Below are positions 1 to 7,291 of a DNA stretch of 22,795 nt, one piece after another. Both the position numbers and the translations under genes were made by a program. A model generated the notes under the pieces. That model ran no database searches. It had not been told where the DNA came from and saw nothing but the letters and a program-made list of their open reading frames with translations. Position 1 is the stretch's first letter. Each line of letters begins with the position of its first letter. Source of the stretch: Brevundimonas sp. UBA4609 (GTDB taxonomy: Bacteria > Pseudomonadota > Alphaproteobacteria > Caulobacterales > Caulobacteraceae); NCBI GenBank assembly GCA_002386585.1, contig DGIZ01000123.1, positions 474-23,268 on the forward strand, read 5' to 3'.

Positions 1-19
1 GGCGGCTCGCTGCTTGAGC
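1..19 (-). repeat. Truncated copy of the gsp intergenic 48-bp repeat
   Basis: Read on the minus strand, these 19 bases match the first 19 bases of the repeat units at 806-853 and 854-901, with a few substitutions; the rest lies beyond the window edge. The copy begins 18 nt after the gspI stop, so it probably occupies the gspI-gspJ gap. It is a separate copy, not a continuation of the tandem pair. Confidence 0.6.
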
Positions 20-36
20 GGAGAGGCGATCTTTCC

Positions 37-402
37 TCATGCGCCCGCCGCCCGGAACAGCACGCGCTCGGCGGCCTGTTCCTCATCGGCGAAGACCCGC
101 ACGTCGATGCGTCCGACGCCCGGCATGTCCGTCGCGCTGACCACCCGCACCCACCGCCACTCGCGCCCGCCCAGCGACGCCTGACCGCCCGTGCTGCCGC
201 TGGGCAGGTCGCGCGCGATCATCGCTTCGGCAGCGACATTGTCGGCGACGACGCCGCCCAACGTCCGCGTCTCGACCCGCGCCGCCGAGCGCGTGCTCTC
301 GCCCGACAGGTTCATCAGCGCCATCGCCGCCAGACCGAACACGGCCAGCGCCACCAGACACTCGATCAGGGTGAAGCCCGCGCGGGGCGCTCCCTCACTC
401 AT
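37..402 (-). CDS. gspI: Type II secretion minor pseudopilin GspI
   Basis: A minor pseudopilin that caps the periplasmic T2SS pseudopilus together with GspH, GspJ and GspK. The 121-residue protein has a short basic leader and a prepilin peptidase site: Gly9 followed by FTLIE, with the conserved Glu at mature position 5. A hydrophobic helix (about residues 10-30) follows, and the size is typical of GspI. The ATG at 402 overlaps the end of gspH by 8 nt, which suggests translational coupling; the ribosome binding site is weak. GspI and GspH are similar in outline, so the assignment rests on the order G-H-I and the FTLIECLVAL-type helix. After the stop there are 18 nt and then a repeat copy at the window edge. 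Confidence 0.9.
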   Translation of the reverse strand: MSEGAPRAGFTLIECLVALAVFGLAAMALMNLSGESTRSAARVETRTLGGVVADNVAAEAMIARDLPSGSTGGQASLGGREWRWVRVVSATDMPGVGRIDVRVFADEEQAAERVLFRAAGA

Positions 403-808
403 GGATCGTCACCTCGCCTGCCCCGTCGATGGCGACGGTGACGGAGCGGGCCTCACGCTCCAGCCGCACGCTGGCGGCGTCGGCGCCGCCGGTGGGGTCG
501 AACACGGCGCGGGCGGCTCCGGCGACGGCGGCGCCCTCGCCCCATGCCTTCGGCGCCAGCACACCGGTCAAAGGCGTCCAGACGGCGCCGTCGAAACTCT
601 CGAAACCATAGCCCGCCGCATCGGCGCGCAGGGCCACCGGACGGTTGGTCATCACCGCCTCTTCGCGCGCCAGCGTCAGACGCGCAGCGAACCGCTCGGC
701 CTCGACCGCCAGCGTCGGGCGCGGGTCCGGCATGGACAGCACCACCGCCCCCGCCGCCACGCCGATGATGGCGATGATGACCATCAGTTCTACTAGGGTG
801 AAGCCCAT
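395..808 (-). CDS. gspH: Type II secretion minor pseudopilin GspH
   Basis: A minor pseudopilin of the T2SS. The chosen start (ATG at 808) gives 137 residues beginning Met-Gly then FTLVE, so prepilin peptidase would remove only two residues. The hydrophobic helix spans about residues 3-22, followed by a beta-rich globular domain. The frame stays open far upstream (to 1105), but that part is Ala/Arg/Ser-rich, lies antisense to the gspG-gspH gap and gspG, and shows no family similarity, so I excluded it. The start has only a weak ribosome binding site (AAAG). The 48-bp repeat unit at 806-853 ends exactly on this ATG. Unlike its neighbours, this gene does not overlap the preceding one; 142 nt separate it from gspG. 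Confidence 0.88.
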   Translation of the reverse strand: MGFTLVELMVIIAIIGVAAGAVVLSMPDPRPTLAVEAERFAARLTLAREEAVMTNRPVALRADAAGYGFESFDGAVWTPLTGVLAPKAWGEGAAVAGAARAVFDPTGGADAASVRLEREARSVTVAIDGAGEVTIHE

Positions 809-901
809 TCTTTGTTCGCTACCGCGCGCGCCTCGGGCGCACGCTGCTTGAGCGAGTTGTCGTGCGCTACCGCTCGCCGCGCGGCGGCTCACTGCTTCAG
901 C
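806..901 (-). repeat. Two tandem 48-bp imperfect repeats between gspG and gspH
   Basis: On the minus strand, units 901-854 and 853-806 align without gaps at about 33 of 48 positions. Both begin GCT(G/C)AAGCAG and share the internal block GCGGTAGCG. The second unit ends on the gspH start codon. A third, truncated copy lies at 1-19 behind gspI. The units contain short GC-rich inverted repeats (for example around 877-887) and could fold in the mRNA. The alignment was made by eye; genome-wide copy number is unknown. Confidence 0.6.
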
Positions 902-950
902 GCGTTTGGGCGTGTCCACGGCTGTCGAGCGGGCCGAACGAGAATGCGCC

Positions 951-1403
951 TCAGCCCTGCCAGTTGCCGATGTCGGCGTCATTCCCCTCGCCCCCTTCCT
1001 GGCCGTCGGCGCCGAAGGACCAGATATCGAACTGGCCGCCATGGGCGCTGCGGCGGCGGTACTGGTAGGGATTGCCCCACGGATCTTCCGGCAGGCGGCG
1101 GACATAGCCGCCCTGGCGATAGCGTTCCGGCCGCGCCAGATCGGCGGGCGGCGCCGTCAGAGCCTTCAGACCCTGCTGGTCCGTCGGGAAGGTCAGGATG
1201 TCGAGGCGATAGGTCTCCACCGCCTGTTCCAGCACCGAGATGTCGGCCCGCGCCTTGCCGACCATGGCCTTGTCCTGACTGGGCAGGACATTGATGGCCA
1301 CCACCGTCGCCAACAGGCCGATGATGACGATGACGACCATCAGTTCGACCAGGGTGAAGCCCTGACGTTTCTGGCGCTTGTCCTGAATATCTTCGTTGCG
1401 CAT
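951..1403 (-). CDS. gspG: Type II secretion major pseudopilin GspG
   Basis: The major pseudopilin, the main subunit of the T2SS periplasmic pseudopilus. The start at 1403 was preferred over the GTG at 1418 because a good AGGAG (1411-1415) sits 7 nt upstream of it; it gives 150 residues. The basic leader ends in Gly before FTLVELMVVIVIIG, with Glu at mature position 5 and a long hydrophobic helix. The C-terminal half carries the GspG hallmarks: DPWGNPYQY, then the FDIWSFGADG region and Asp residues of the calcium-binding loop typical of major pseudopilins. It follows gspF closely: the gspF stop overlaps the alternative GTG and lies 11 nt before the chosen ATG. Confidence 0.95.
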   Translation of the reverse strand: MRNEDIQDKRQKRQGFTLVELMVVIVIIGLLATVVAINVLPSQDKAMVGKARADISVLEQAVETYRLDILTFPTDQQGLKALTAPPADLARPERYRQGGYVRRLPEDPWGNPYQYRRRSAHGGQFDIWSFGADGQEGGEGNDADIGNWQG

Positions 1404-1414
1404 GGAAGGTCTCC

Positions 1415-2626
1415 TCACCCCAGAGCCAGGGTGTTGATCTGAAGGATGGGCAGCAGGATCGACAGCACGATCACGGCGACGATCCCGCCCATGACCACGA
1501 TGATCGCCGGCTCCAGCAGGCTGAGCATCACGGCGGTGAAGTTGGAGAATTCGCGTTCCAGATAGTCGGCCGCGCGCTCCAGCATGGGCTCCAGCCGACC
1601 GCTGCTTTCGCCGGAAGCGGTCATGTAGACGAGGATGGGCGGGAACACCTCGGCGCGGCGCATGGCGACCGACAGGCCCCCGCCTTCACGCACCGCCTCG
1701 GCCATCTGTTCGGTGGCGCGGCGCAGGGCGCGGTTGGAGACGGTGCGGGCGGTGATGGTCAGCCCCTCCAGCACCGGCAGGCCCGCCGCGATCATAGTCG
1801 ACAAGGTGCGGGCCATGCGCGCCCCGTGCAGATCGCGTGTCAGCCGTCCGACCAGCGGCAGCCGGAGCACCCAGGCGTCCAGCCTCAGCCGCACCGCCTC
1901 GCGCCGCCGTGCGATCAGCCCCGCGGCGACCACGGCGGCGAGGATCAACGCCATCAGCCAGCCCCAGTCGCGCATCAGGTCCGACAGGCCGATGACCAGC
2001 CGCGTCAACAACGGCAGGGTCTGGCCCATGCTGTCGAACTGATCGACCACCTTGGGCACGATATAGGTCATCATGGCGACGATGACGCCCAGCGCCACCA
2101 CCGCCAACACGCACGGATAGACCAGCGCCGTCAGCACCTTGCCGCGCACGACCTCGTCCCGCTCCAGCCCGTCGGCCAGCCGTTCGAGGATGGGCTGAAG
2201 CGCGCCCGACTGTTCGCCCGCCGCCGTCATGGCGCGATACAGCGGCGGAAAGGCCGCGCCCTGCTGGCCCATGGCGTCGGACAGGCGCCGCCCCTCGATC
2301 ACCCCGGCGTGCACGCCTTCCAGCACGCGGCGGACGTTGGGCCGGTCTGCCTGAAGCATCAGGTTCCGCAGCGCCTCCTCCAGCGGTGAGACGGAGATCA
2401 GCGTCGCCAGCTGCCGCGTGGTCAGCGCCAGCGCCTTGGGCGACAGTCGCCCGGCCTTGCCGGATGTCGTCGCAGCGATCGCGCCCGCACGACCGGGCGA
2501 CAGCTGCAAAGGCGCCAGCTGACGCTTCGCCAGCGCCTTGCGCGCAGCGGCTTCGTCGGTCGCGGTCACAGAGCCGCTGACCGTCCGCCCGGCCGCGTCG
2601 GCGGCCACATAGTCGAAGGCCGCCAT
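1415..2626 (-). CDS. gspF: Type II secretion inner-membrane platform protein GspF
   Basis: The polytopic inner-membrane platform protein that links the cytoplasmic GspE ATPase to pseudopilus assembly. The 403-residue product has the family layout: an N-terminal cytoplasmic segment, two homologous GspF domains (roughly residues 65-190 and 265-395), and three membrane segments (about 165-195, 220-245 and 365-395). Both domains carry the PPLYRAMTAAGEQSG / PPILVYMTASGESSG repeat characteristic of the family. Its ATG overlaps the gspE stop by one base (TGATG). Length and motifs are normal. Confidence 0.96.
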   Translation of the reverse strand: MAAFDYVAADAAGRTVSGSVTATDEAAARKALAKRQLAPLQLSPGRAGAIAATTSGKAGRLSPKALALTTRQLATLISVSPLEEALRNLMLQADRPNVRRVLEGVHAGVIEGRRLSDAMGQQGAAFPPLYRAMTAAGEQSGALQPILERLADGLERDEVVRGKVLTALVYPCVLAVVALGVIVAMMTYIVPKVVDQFDSMGQTLPLLTRLVIGLSDLMRDWGWLMALILAAVVAAGLIARRREAVRLRLDAWVLRLPLVGRLTRDLHGARMARTLSTMIAAGLPVLEGLTITARTVSNRALRRATEQMAEAVREGGGLSVAMRRAEVFPPILVYMTASGESSGRLEPMLERAADYLEREFSNFTAVMLSLLEPAIIVVMGGIVAVIVLSILLPILQINTLALG

Positions 2627-4119
2627 CAGGCCGCGACCTCTGCGGCGGCGGTTTCCTGACGCGCGACGCGCAGGGCCTCCTCGACCGAGGTGACGCCCTC
2701 TAGCACCAGCGCCCGCGCCCGGTCGGCCAGCGTCCCGCCGCGCGCGAAGGCCGCGTCGAACACCGCGTCCTCATCAGCGCCCGAGGCGATCAGGCGGCGC
2801 ACCTTCTCGTCCACCGCCAACGTCTCATAGAGGCCGATGCGGCCGACATAGCCGGTCGAGCCGCAGTCGGCGCAGCCGTGCGGCCGCCAGACGCGCGCAC
2901 CCTCTTCGGCCCCGATCAGGCGCGCGGTCGCCTTGTCCGCCGTCTCCTCGATCCGGCAGTGCGGGCACAGGCGGCGCACCAGCCGCTGCGCCACCACCAG
3001 CCGCAGGGTCGAGGCCAGCAGGAAGGGCTCGACCCCCATGTCGCGCAGGCGCGTCACCGCCCCCGCCGCGTCGTTGGTGTGGACCGTCGACAGCACCAGA
3101 TGGCCGGTCAGGGAGGCCTGAACGGCGATGGCCGCCGTCTCCGTGTCACGGATTTCGCCGACCATGACCACGTCCGGGTCCTGACGCAGGATGGCGCGCA
3201 GACCGGCGGCGAAGGTCATGCCGACCTTGGGGTTCACCTGCGTCTGGCCGACGCCTTCCATGGCGTATTCGACCGGGTCTTCGACCGTCAGTATGTTGCG
3301 CGAACCGTCGTTCAGCAGCGACAGCCCGGCGTAGAGGCTGGTCGTCTTGCCCGAGCCGGTCGGCCCGGTGACGAGGATGATGCCGTTCGGCTCGGCCAGC
3401 GCATGGCGGAAGACCTCCAGCGCCGCCGGGTCCATGCCCAGACGGTCCAGCGTCAGCCCGGCCTGATCCTTGTCCAGAATCCGCAGCACCACCCGCTCGC
3501 CCGCCCGCGACGGCAGGGTCGAGACGCGCACGTCCAGCGACTTGCCGCCCAGCGTCAGGGGGATGCGCCCATCCTGGGGTTTACGCTTCTCGGCGATGTC
3601 GAGCCGCGCCATGACCTTGATGCGCGACACCAGCAGCGGCGCCACGCGCGGGTTCAGGCTCAGCGCCTCGCGCAGCACCCCGTCCACCCGCATCCGCACC
3701 AGCAGGCGCGTCTCATAGCTTTCCAGATGCACGTCCGAGGCGCCGATGCGGGCGGCCTCGGCGATGACGCCGTTGATCAGGCGGATGACCGGCGCGTCGT
3801 CCGTGGCGTCCAGCAGGTCGGCCGCCGCCGGAATGTCGTCCACCAGACTGTCCAACCCGACCGGCAGGGACAGGTCGTCGCCGTCGGCGGCCGTCAGTTG
3901 CTCGCCCGCATAGACCTCCGACAGCTTGCGATCAAAGGCGGCGGCGCTGAGAGGCGTCGCCTCCAGCGGGCGGCCCAGCGCGCGGCGCGCCTCGACCAGC
4001 GCCAGAGGGTCGGCGCCCTCGCGTACTCCCACCGCCATCACCTCGCCCGCCGCCAGCAGCAGGACGCCGTGGGTCTTGGCGAAGCCGTAGGGCAGACGCG
4101 GATCGACGACGGTGATCAC
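2626..4119 (-). CDS. gspE: Type II secretion ATPase GspE
   Basis: The cytoplasmic hexameric ATPase that powers the T2SS. In 497 residues it shows an N-terminal domain, then the conserved RIGASDVHLE segment (about 124-133), Walker A GPTGSGKTT (252-260), the Asp box around ILTVEDPVEY (276-285), Walker B ending VVMVGEIRD (317-325) and the His box STVHTND (344-350). Four cysteines (385, 388, 416, 419) form the zinc-binding module that distinguishes GspE/PilB-type enzymes from retraction ATPases. The N1 region is shorter than in some enterobacterial GspE proteins. The ATG overlaps the gspD stop by 4 nt (ATGA). PilB is the alternative, but the T2SS gene order decides. Confidence 0.97.
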   Translation of the reverse strand: MITVVDPRLPYGFAKTHGVLLLAAGEVMAVGVREGADPLALVEARRALGRPLEATPLSAAAFDRKLSEVYAGEQLTAADGDDLSLPVGLDSLVDDIPAAADLLDATDDAPVIRLINGVIAEAARIGASDVHLESYETRLLVRMRVDGVLREALSLNPRVAPLLVSRIKVMARLDIAEKRKPQDGRIPLTLGGKSLDVRVSTLPSRAGERVVLRILDKDQAGLTLDRLGMDPAALEVFRHALAEPNGIILVTGPTGSGKTTSLYAGLSLLNDGSRNILTVEDPVEYAMEGVGQTQVNPKVGMTFAAGLRAILRQDPDVVMVGEIRDTETAAIAVQASLTGHLVLSTVHTNDAAGAVTRLRDMGVEPFLLASTLRLVVAQRLVRRLCPHCRIEETADKATARLIGAEEGARVWRPHGCADCGSTGYVGRIGLYETLAVDEKVRRLIASGADEDAVFDAAFARGGTLADRARALVLEGVTSVEEALRVARQETAAAEVAA

Positions 4120-6236
4120 CGGGCGGCTCCCGATACCGGCGGCAACGGCTGGGCCGCCACCGGCGCTGCGGGGGCGATGACCAGCGGCTCGCCTGCTGCC
4201 GGAGCCGCGGGCGGCTGGGCCTGCATATAGTCGCGCAGCAGGGCGTCGAGGCTGGGCTCGCGATCGGGGTGAACGCGCTGCTGCTCGCCGCGCATATAGC
4301 CCCAGCGATCCGCCGCCAGCCCCTGCGCGTCCGCCGTGGTGCGCAATATGGTCGGGCGCAGGAAAACCATCAGATTGGTCCGCCCCCGCTCGCGGCTGGT
4401 CGAGCGGAACAGGACGCCGACGCCCGGAATGTCGCCCAGCCCCGGCACCTTGCTCGTCTCCAGCCGGTCGTTCTGATCCAGCAGGCCGCCCGCCACGGCG
4501 ATGTCGCCGTCATCGACCACCAGCGTCGTCTCCAGCTCGCGCTTGTCCAGGATCAGGTCGCCGGCGCCGCTGGTCAGAAGGCCGTTGATGCTCGACACCT
4601 CCTGCCGCAGCGTCAGGGTGATCGAGCCCCCCGCATTGATCTGGGGACGCACGGTCAGGCGCACGCCGATGTCCTTGCGCTCGGTCGTGGTGAAGGGGTT
4701 GGAGTTGCCGTCCAGAATGGTCTGGCCGGTGGTGATCGGCACCTCCTGCCCGACCAGGAAGGTCGCCTCTTCGTTGTCCAGCGTCATGATCGACGGGGTC
4801 TGCAACAGGTTCGAGCCCGCGTCCGTCTTGGCGGCGTTGATGATGAAGCCGAACAGGCCGTCGCCCCATTTGCCCCCCGCCCCGCCGACGAAGCCGTTGG
4901 CGCCCAGCAGGCTGTTCAGGGCGAGGTTCTGCAGCCGCTCGCGCAAGGGGTCGTCCTTGTCGAGCTGACCCGCCGCCGCCCCGCCCGCGATGGGAACCAG
5001 CGGCGCGGCGCGGTCGGAGTAGTTGGTCAGGCCGACGCCCTGTTCGCCCGCCATCAGCCATTGCACGCCCAGATCGCGCACGGCCTTGTCGCTCAGTTCG
5101 ACGACGATGGCCTCGATCAGCACCTGCTGACGGCGCACGTCCAGCTGGCGGATCACCTCGGTCAAAGTGCGTTGCAGGTCCGCCGGGCCAGAGATGACCA
5201 GGGCGTTGGCGCCGGGGAAGCGGGCGATGGTGGCGCGCTGGCCGGTGGCGGTCACGGTGGTCGAGCCGATCGGCCCGCTGTCGGTCTCGCCCGTCGTGGT
5301 CAGACCGCCCGACCCCATGCCGCTGGTCGTCTGGTTCGCCCCGGCGCGGGCGGTGCGCAGGCGCGGGGACGAGGTCGCCGCCGCATCCGCAGGCTGCCCC
5401 ACGATCTGTTGCAGGACCGGCAGAAGCTGCTCGGCGTCGGCGTGCTCCAGGAACACGACGTTGACGTCCTGACTGGCCCGCGCCCGGCCGTCCAGATCGG
5501 CGATCAGGCCGCGTACCCGCGCCAGCGCCTGACCGTCCCCGCGCAGCACCAGCGCATTGGAGCTTTCGACCGGGGTGATCGTCACCAGGCCAGGCCCGCC
5601 GGGGCCGCCCGTCACCTGTTGCAGCACGCCCGCAATCTCGCGCGCCGAGGCGTTCTCCAGCGCCACCACCTCATAGGCCGAACGGTCTACGTCGATGCGG
5701 CCGACCAGCGCCCGGATACGCGCCAGATTGTCGGCGAAGTCGGCCACCACCACGCTGTTGGCGCCGGGATTGGCCAGCACCTGCCCCTGCGCCCCGACCA
5801 GCGGCCGGATCGTCTCGGCGGCCGAGGCGGCGTCGATGTGGCGAAGGGTGAAGACCTCGGTCGAGAACCGCTCGGCGCCGACCGTGGCCGGGCCCTGCGC
5901 CGCGCCCTGCGCCGGACTGATGCGGTAGGCGCCGGACGACGTCGGCGTCACCACCAGACCATTGGCCCGCAGCGTCGACAGGAAGACCTCGAACAGCTGG
6001 GCTCGGGTCAACGGGCGCGGGCTGGACACCGTCACCGTGCCCGTCACCGCCGGATCAACGATGAAGGTGCGCCCGGTGGTGCGCGCCACATCCTGCACGA
6101 AGGCGCGGATGTCGGCGTTCTGGACGTTCAGCGTCTGACGCGCCTCCTGGGCCATCACCGGCGCGGCGGCCAGCGGCTGGACCGCCAGAACAGCGGCCAG
6201 AACGCCGGTGAGCAGAGAGCGGCTGCGGGCCTTCAT
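4116..6236 (-). CDS. gspD: Type II secretion outer-membrane secretin GspD
   Basis: The secretin that forms the outer-membrane channel of the T2SS. It has 706 residues: a Sec signal peptide (about 1-29, cleavage near PVMAQ), an N0 domain (about 35-105, starting LNVQNADIRAFV), N1-N3 ring modules (about 125-370) and the secretin beta-barrel domain (about 400-640). The N3 module is interrupted by a Gly/Thr/Ser-rich insert, as is common in GspD. The secretin signature VPGLGDIPG is near residue 597, followed by the membrane segment ending FLRPTILR. The C-terminal tail (about 650-706) is Pro/Ala-rich and probably flexible; no pilotin gene is visible. It overlaps gspC by 4 nt (ATGA). Confidence 0.97.
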   Translation of the reverse strand: MKARSRSLLTGVLAAVLAVQPLAAAPVMAQEARQTLNVQNADIRAFVQDVARTTGRTFIVDPAVTGTVTVSSPRPLTRAQLFEVFLSTLRANGLVVTPTSSGAYRISPAQGAAQGPATVGAERFSTEVFTLRHIDAASAAETIRPLVGAQGQVLANPGANSVVVADFADNLARIRALVGRIDVDRSAYEVVALENASAREIAGVLQQVTGGPGGPGLVTITPVESSNALVLRGDGQALARVRGLIADLDGRARASQDVNVVFLEHADAEQLLPVLQQIVGQPADAAATSSPRLRTARAGANQTTSGMGSGGLTTTGETDSGPIGSTTVTATGQRATIARFPGANALVISGPADLQRTLTEVIRQLDVRRQQVLIEAIVVELSDKAVRDLGVQWLMAGEQGVGLTNYSDRAAPLVPIAGGAAAGQLDKDDPLRERLQNLALNSLLGANGFVGGAGGKWGDGLFGFIINAAKTDAGSNLLQTPSIMTLDNEEATFLVGQEVPITTGQTILDGNSNPFTTTERKDIGVRLTVRPQINAGGSITLTLRQEVSSINGLLTSGAGDLILDKRELETTLVVDDGDIAVAGGLLDQNDRLETSKVPGLGDIPGVGVLFRSTSRERGRTNLMVFLRPTILRTTADAQGLAADRWGYMRGEQQRVHPDREPSLDALLRDYMQAQPPAAPAAGEPLVIAPAAPVAAQPLPPVSGAAR

Positions 6237-7075
6237 GGGCGCGTCCTTATGGTGGTGGAGCGGACCTGACCGTCGCGCTCGAACTGGATCTGGGCCGAGG
6301 GGGCGTCGGCCAGTTGGCCGCGCAGGGCGGCGAGCGCCTGCGGGCTGTTCAGGGCCGCGCCGTTGACCGACAGGATGACGTCGCCTGAGCGCAGGCCTGC
6401 ATTGCGCAGCTCGCCCCCGTCGCCCGAGGCGGAAACGGTCAGCCCCTTGATCCCCAAGCCCTGGATGCGCGGCCGCAGCCCCGCCTGGGCGATCAGGCGC
6501 TGGGGATCGACCACCACGCCTTCGGCCGAAGCGGGTTCGGGCGCAGTCGCTGCGGGTTGCGCCGCCGTTGCCGGCGCCGCAGAGGCTGCGCCGGACGCCA
6601 TGTCGGGAAAATCGAGACGGAAAGGCGCGCCGCCGCGCGACAACATGACATGGTCGGGGGCGACGGCGCTCAGGGTCAACCCCGGCTCCACCTCCTCGCC
6701 CGCGCCGACCGAGACCTGGCGTCCATCCGCCAGACCGATGATGGCCGAACCGCCGCCCGCGCCGTCCGCGCGCACGCCGAACAGGGTCAGGCCGCCGCCG
6801 TCCGACGGCGCCGCCTCGGCCCCGCCTCCGCCGTTGCGGAAGAAGGCGTCGAAGCGCGACAGCACGCCCAGGTCGATCTCAGAAAGAGGCCGCGACTCCA
6901 CGGCCTGCGGCGTCGGCGCCGCGAACAGCCAGACCAGCCGCCCGGCCTGCACCAGAAGAAGCAGGATCAACGCCGCCTCGACCACGCGCCGCAGCGATGG
7001 ACGGCGAAGGGACAGGCTCCCCTTGCCCCACGAAACGGCGCCCAGTTTGCGAAGGCCAGCGAGCAAGGAAGACAT
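6233..7075 (-). CDS. gspC: Type II secretion inner-membrane protein GspC with PDZ domain
   Basis: The inner-membrane T2SS component that contacts the secretin periplasmic domains and helps recruit substrates. The start at 7075 gives 280 residues. A short cytoplasmic part precedes one transmembrane helix (about 31-53), then a periplasmic homology region with the LFGVRAD...AIIGLADG pattern (about 95-130), an Ala/Pro-rich linker, and a C-terminal PDZ domain containing LRSGDVILSVNG (about 228-240). The frame stays open upstream to 7219, but those residues are Arg/Cys/Ser-rich and precede the signal-anchor, so they were excluded. It is the first gene of the gsp operon, so the operon promoter should lie in 7076-7234. 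A GAGAGG lies about 10 nt before the ATG. Confidence 0.9.
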   Translation of the reverse strand: MSSLLAGLRKLGAVSWGKGSLSLRRPSLRRVVEAALILLLLVQAGRLVWLFAAPTPQAVESRPLSEIDLGVLSRFDAFFRNGGGGAEAAPSDGGGLTLFGVRADGAGGGSAIIGLADGRQVSVGAGEEVEPGLTLSAVAPDHVMLSRGGAPFRLDFPDMASGAASAAPATAAQPAATAPEPASAEGVVVDPQRLIAQAGLRPRIQGLGIKGLTVSASGDGGELRNAGLRSGDVILSVNGAALNSPQALAALRGQLADAPSAQIQFERDGQVRSTTIRTRP

Positions 7076-7085
7076 CCCCCACGGC

Positions 7086-7115
7086 CTCTCGCGGCCGCAC
7101 CGCCTCCCTAGGCGG
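7086..7115 (-). promoter_or_regulatory. Two small hairpins in the gspC 5' leader
   Basis: On the minus strand just before gspC, CCGCCT-AGGG-AGGCGG (7100-7115) forms a 6-bp stem with a 4-nt loop. A second stem, CGGCC...GGCCG, follows immediately and overlaps the GAGAGG ribosome-binding candidate. They could limit translation of the first gene of the operon. This is seen by eye; the function is inferred. Confidence 0.3.
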
Positions 7116-7143
7116 ATGCTCCGTACCCGGCTCGCTCCGAACC

Positions 7144-7172
7144 ATGACAGCGTCGAGAAGTTGTCACGACAG
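7144..7172 (-). promoter_or_regulatory. Two CTGTC(A/G)T half-sites 22 bp apart upstream of gspC
   Basis: On the minus strand CTGTCGT (7172-7166) and CTGTCAT (7150-7144) start exactly 22 bp apart. The second is a perfect match to the 7-bp half-site of the PhoB box, whose half-sites repeat every 11 bp; the intermediate half-site at 7155-7161 is degenerate. The site lies about 70-95 bp upstream of the gspC start. No convincing -35/-10 pair was found. Confidence 0.3.
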
Positions 7173-7234
7173 ATGCAGCGGGTTCGGACGGAATGACGCG
7201 AAACATTCACCCTTCCCAACAGGAAAGGGGACGC

Positions 7235-7267
7235 AAAAAAGCCGGGAGACCGCTGGGGCCTCCCGGC
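7235..7267 (-). terminator. Rho-independent terminator after the TonB receptor gene
   Basis: On the minus strand an 11-bp stem (GCCGGGAGGCC pairing with GGTCTCCCGGC, one G-U pair) with a 5-nt loop is followed directly by six T. It starts 24 nt after the receptor stop and separates this unit from the gsp operon transcribed in the same direction. Confidence 0.93.
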
Positions 7268-7291
7268 TCGATTGTCCGACGCTGCCGCCGT

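Noticed and set aside
809..1105. N-terminal extension of gspH
   Set aside because: It would put 99 non-conserved residues before the prepilin leader and overlap gspG; the type IV pilin-like start at MGFTLVE is required for processing.
4269..6269. A 666-codon plus-strand frame opposite gspD
   Set aside because: Gln/Arg/His-rich mirror of the secretin gene without recognisable domains.
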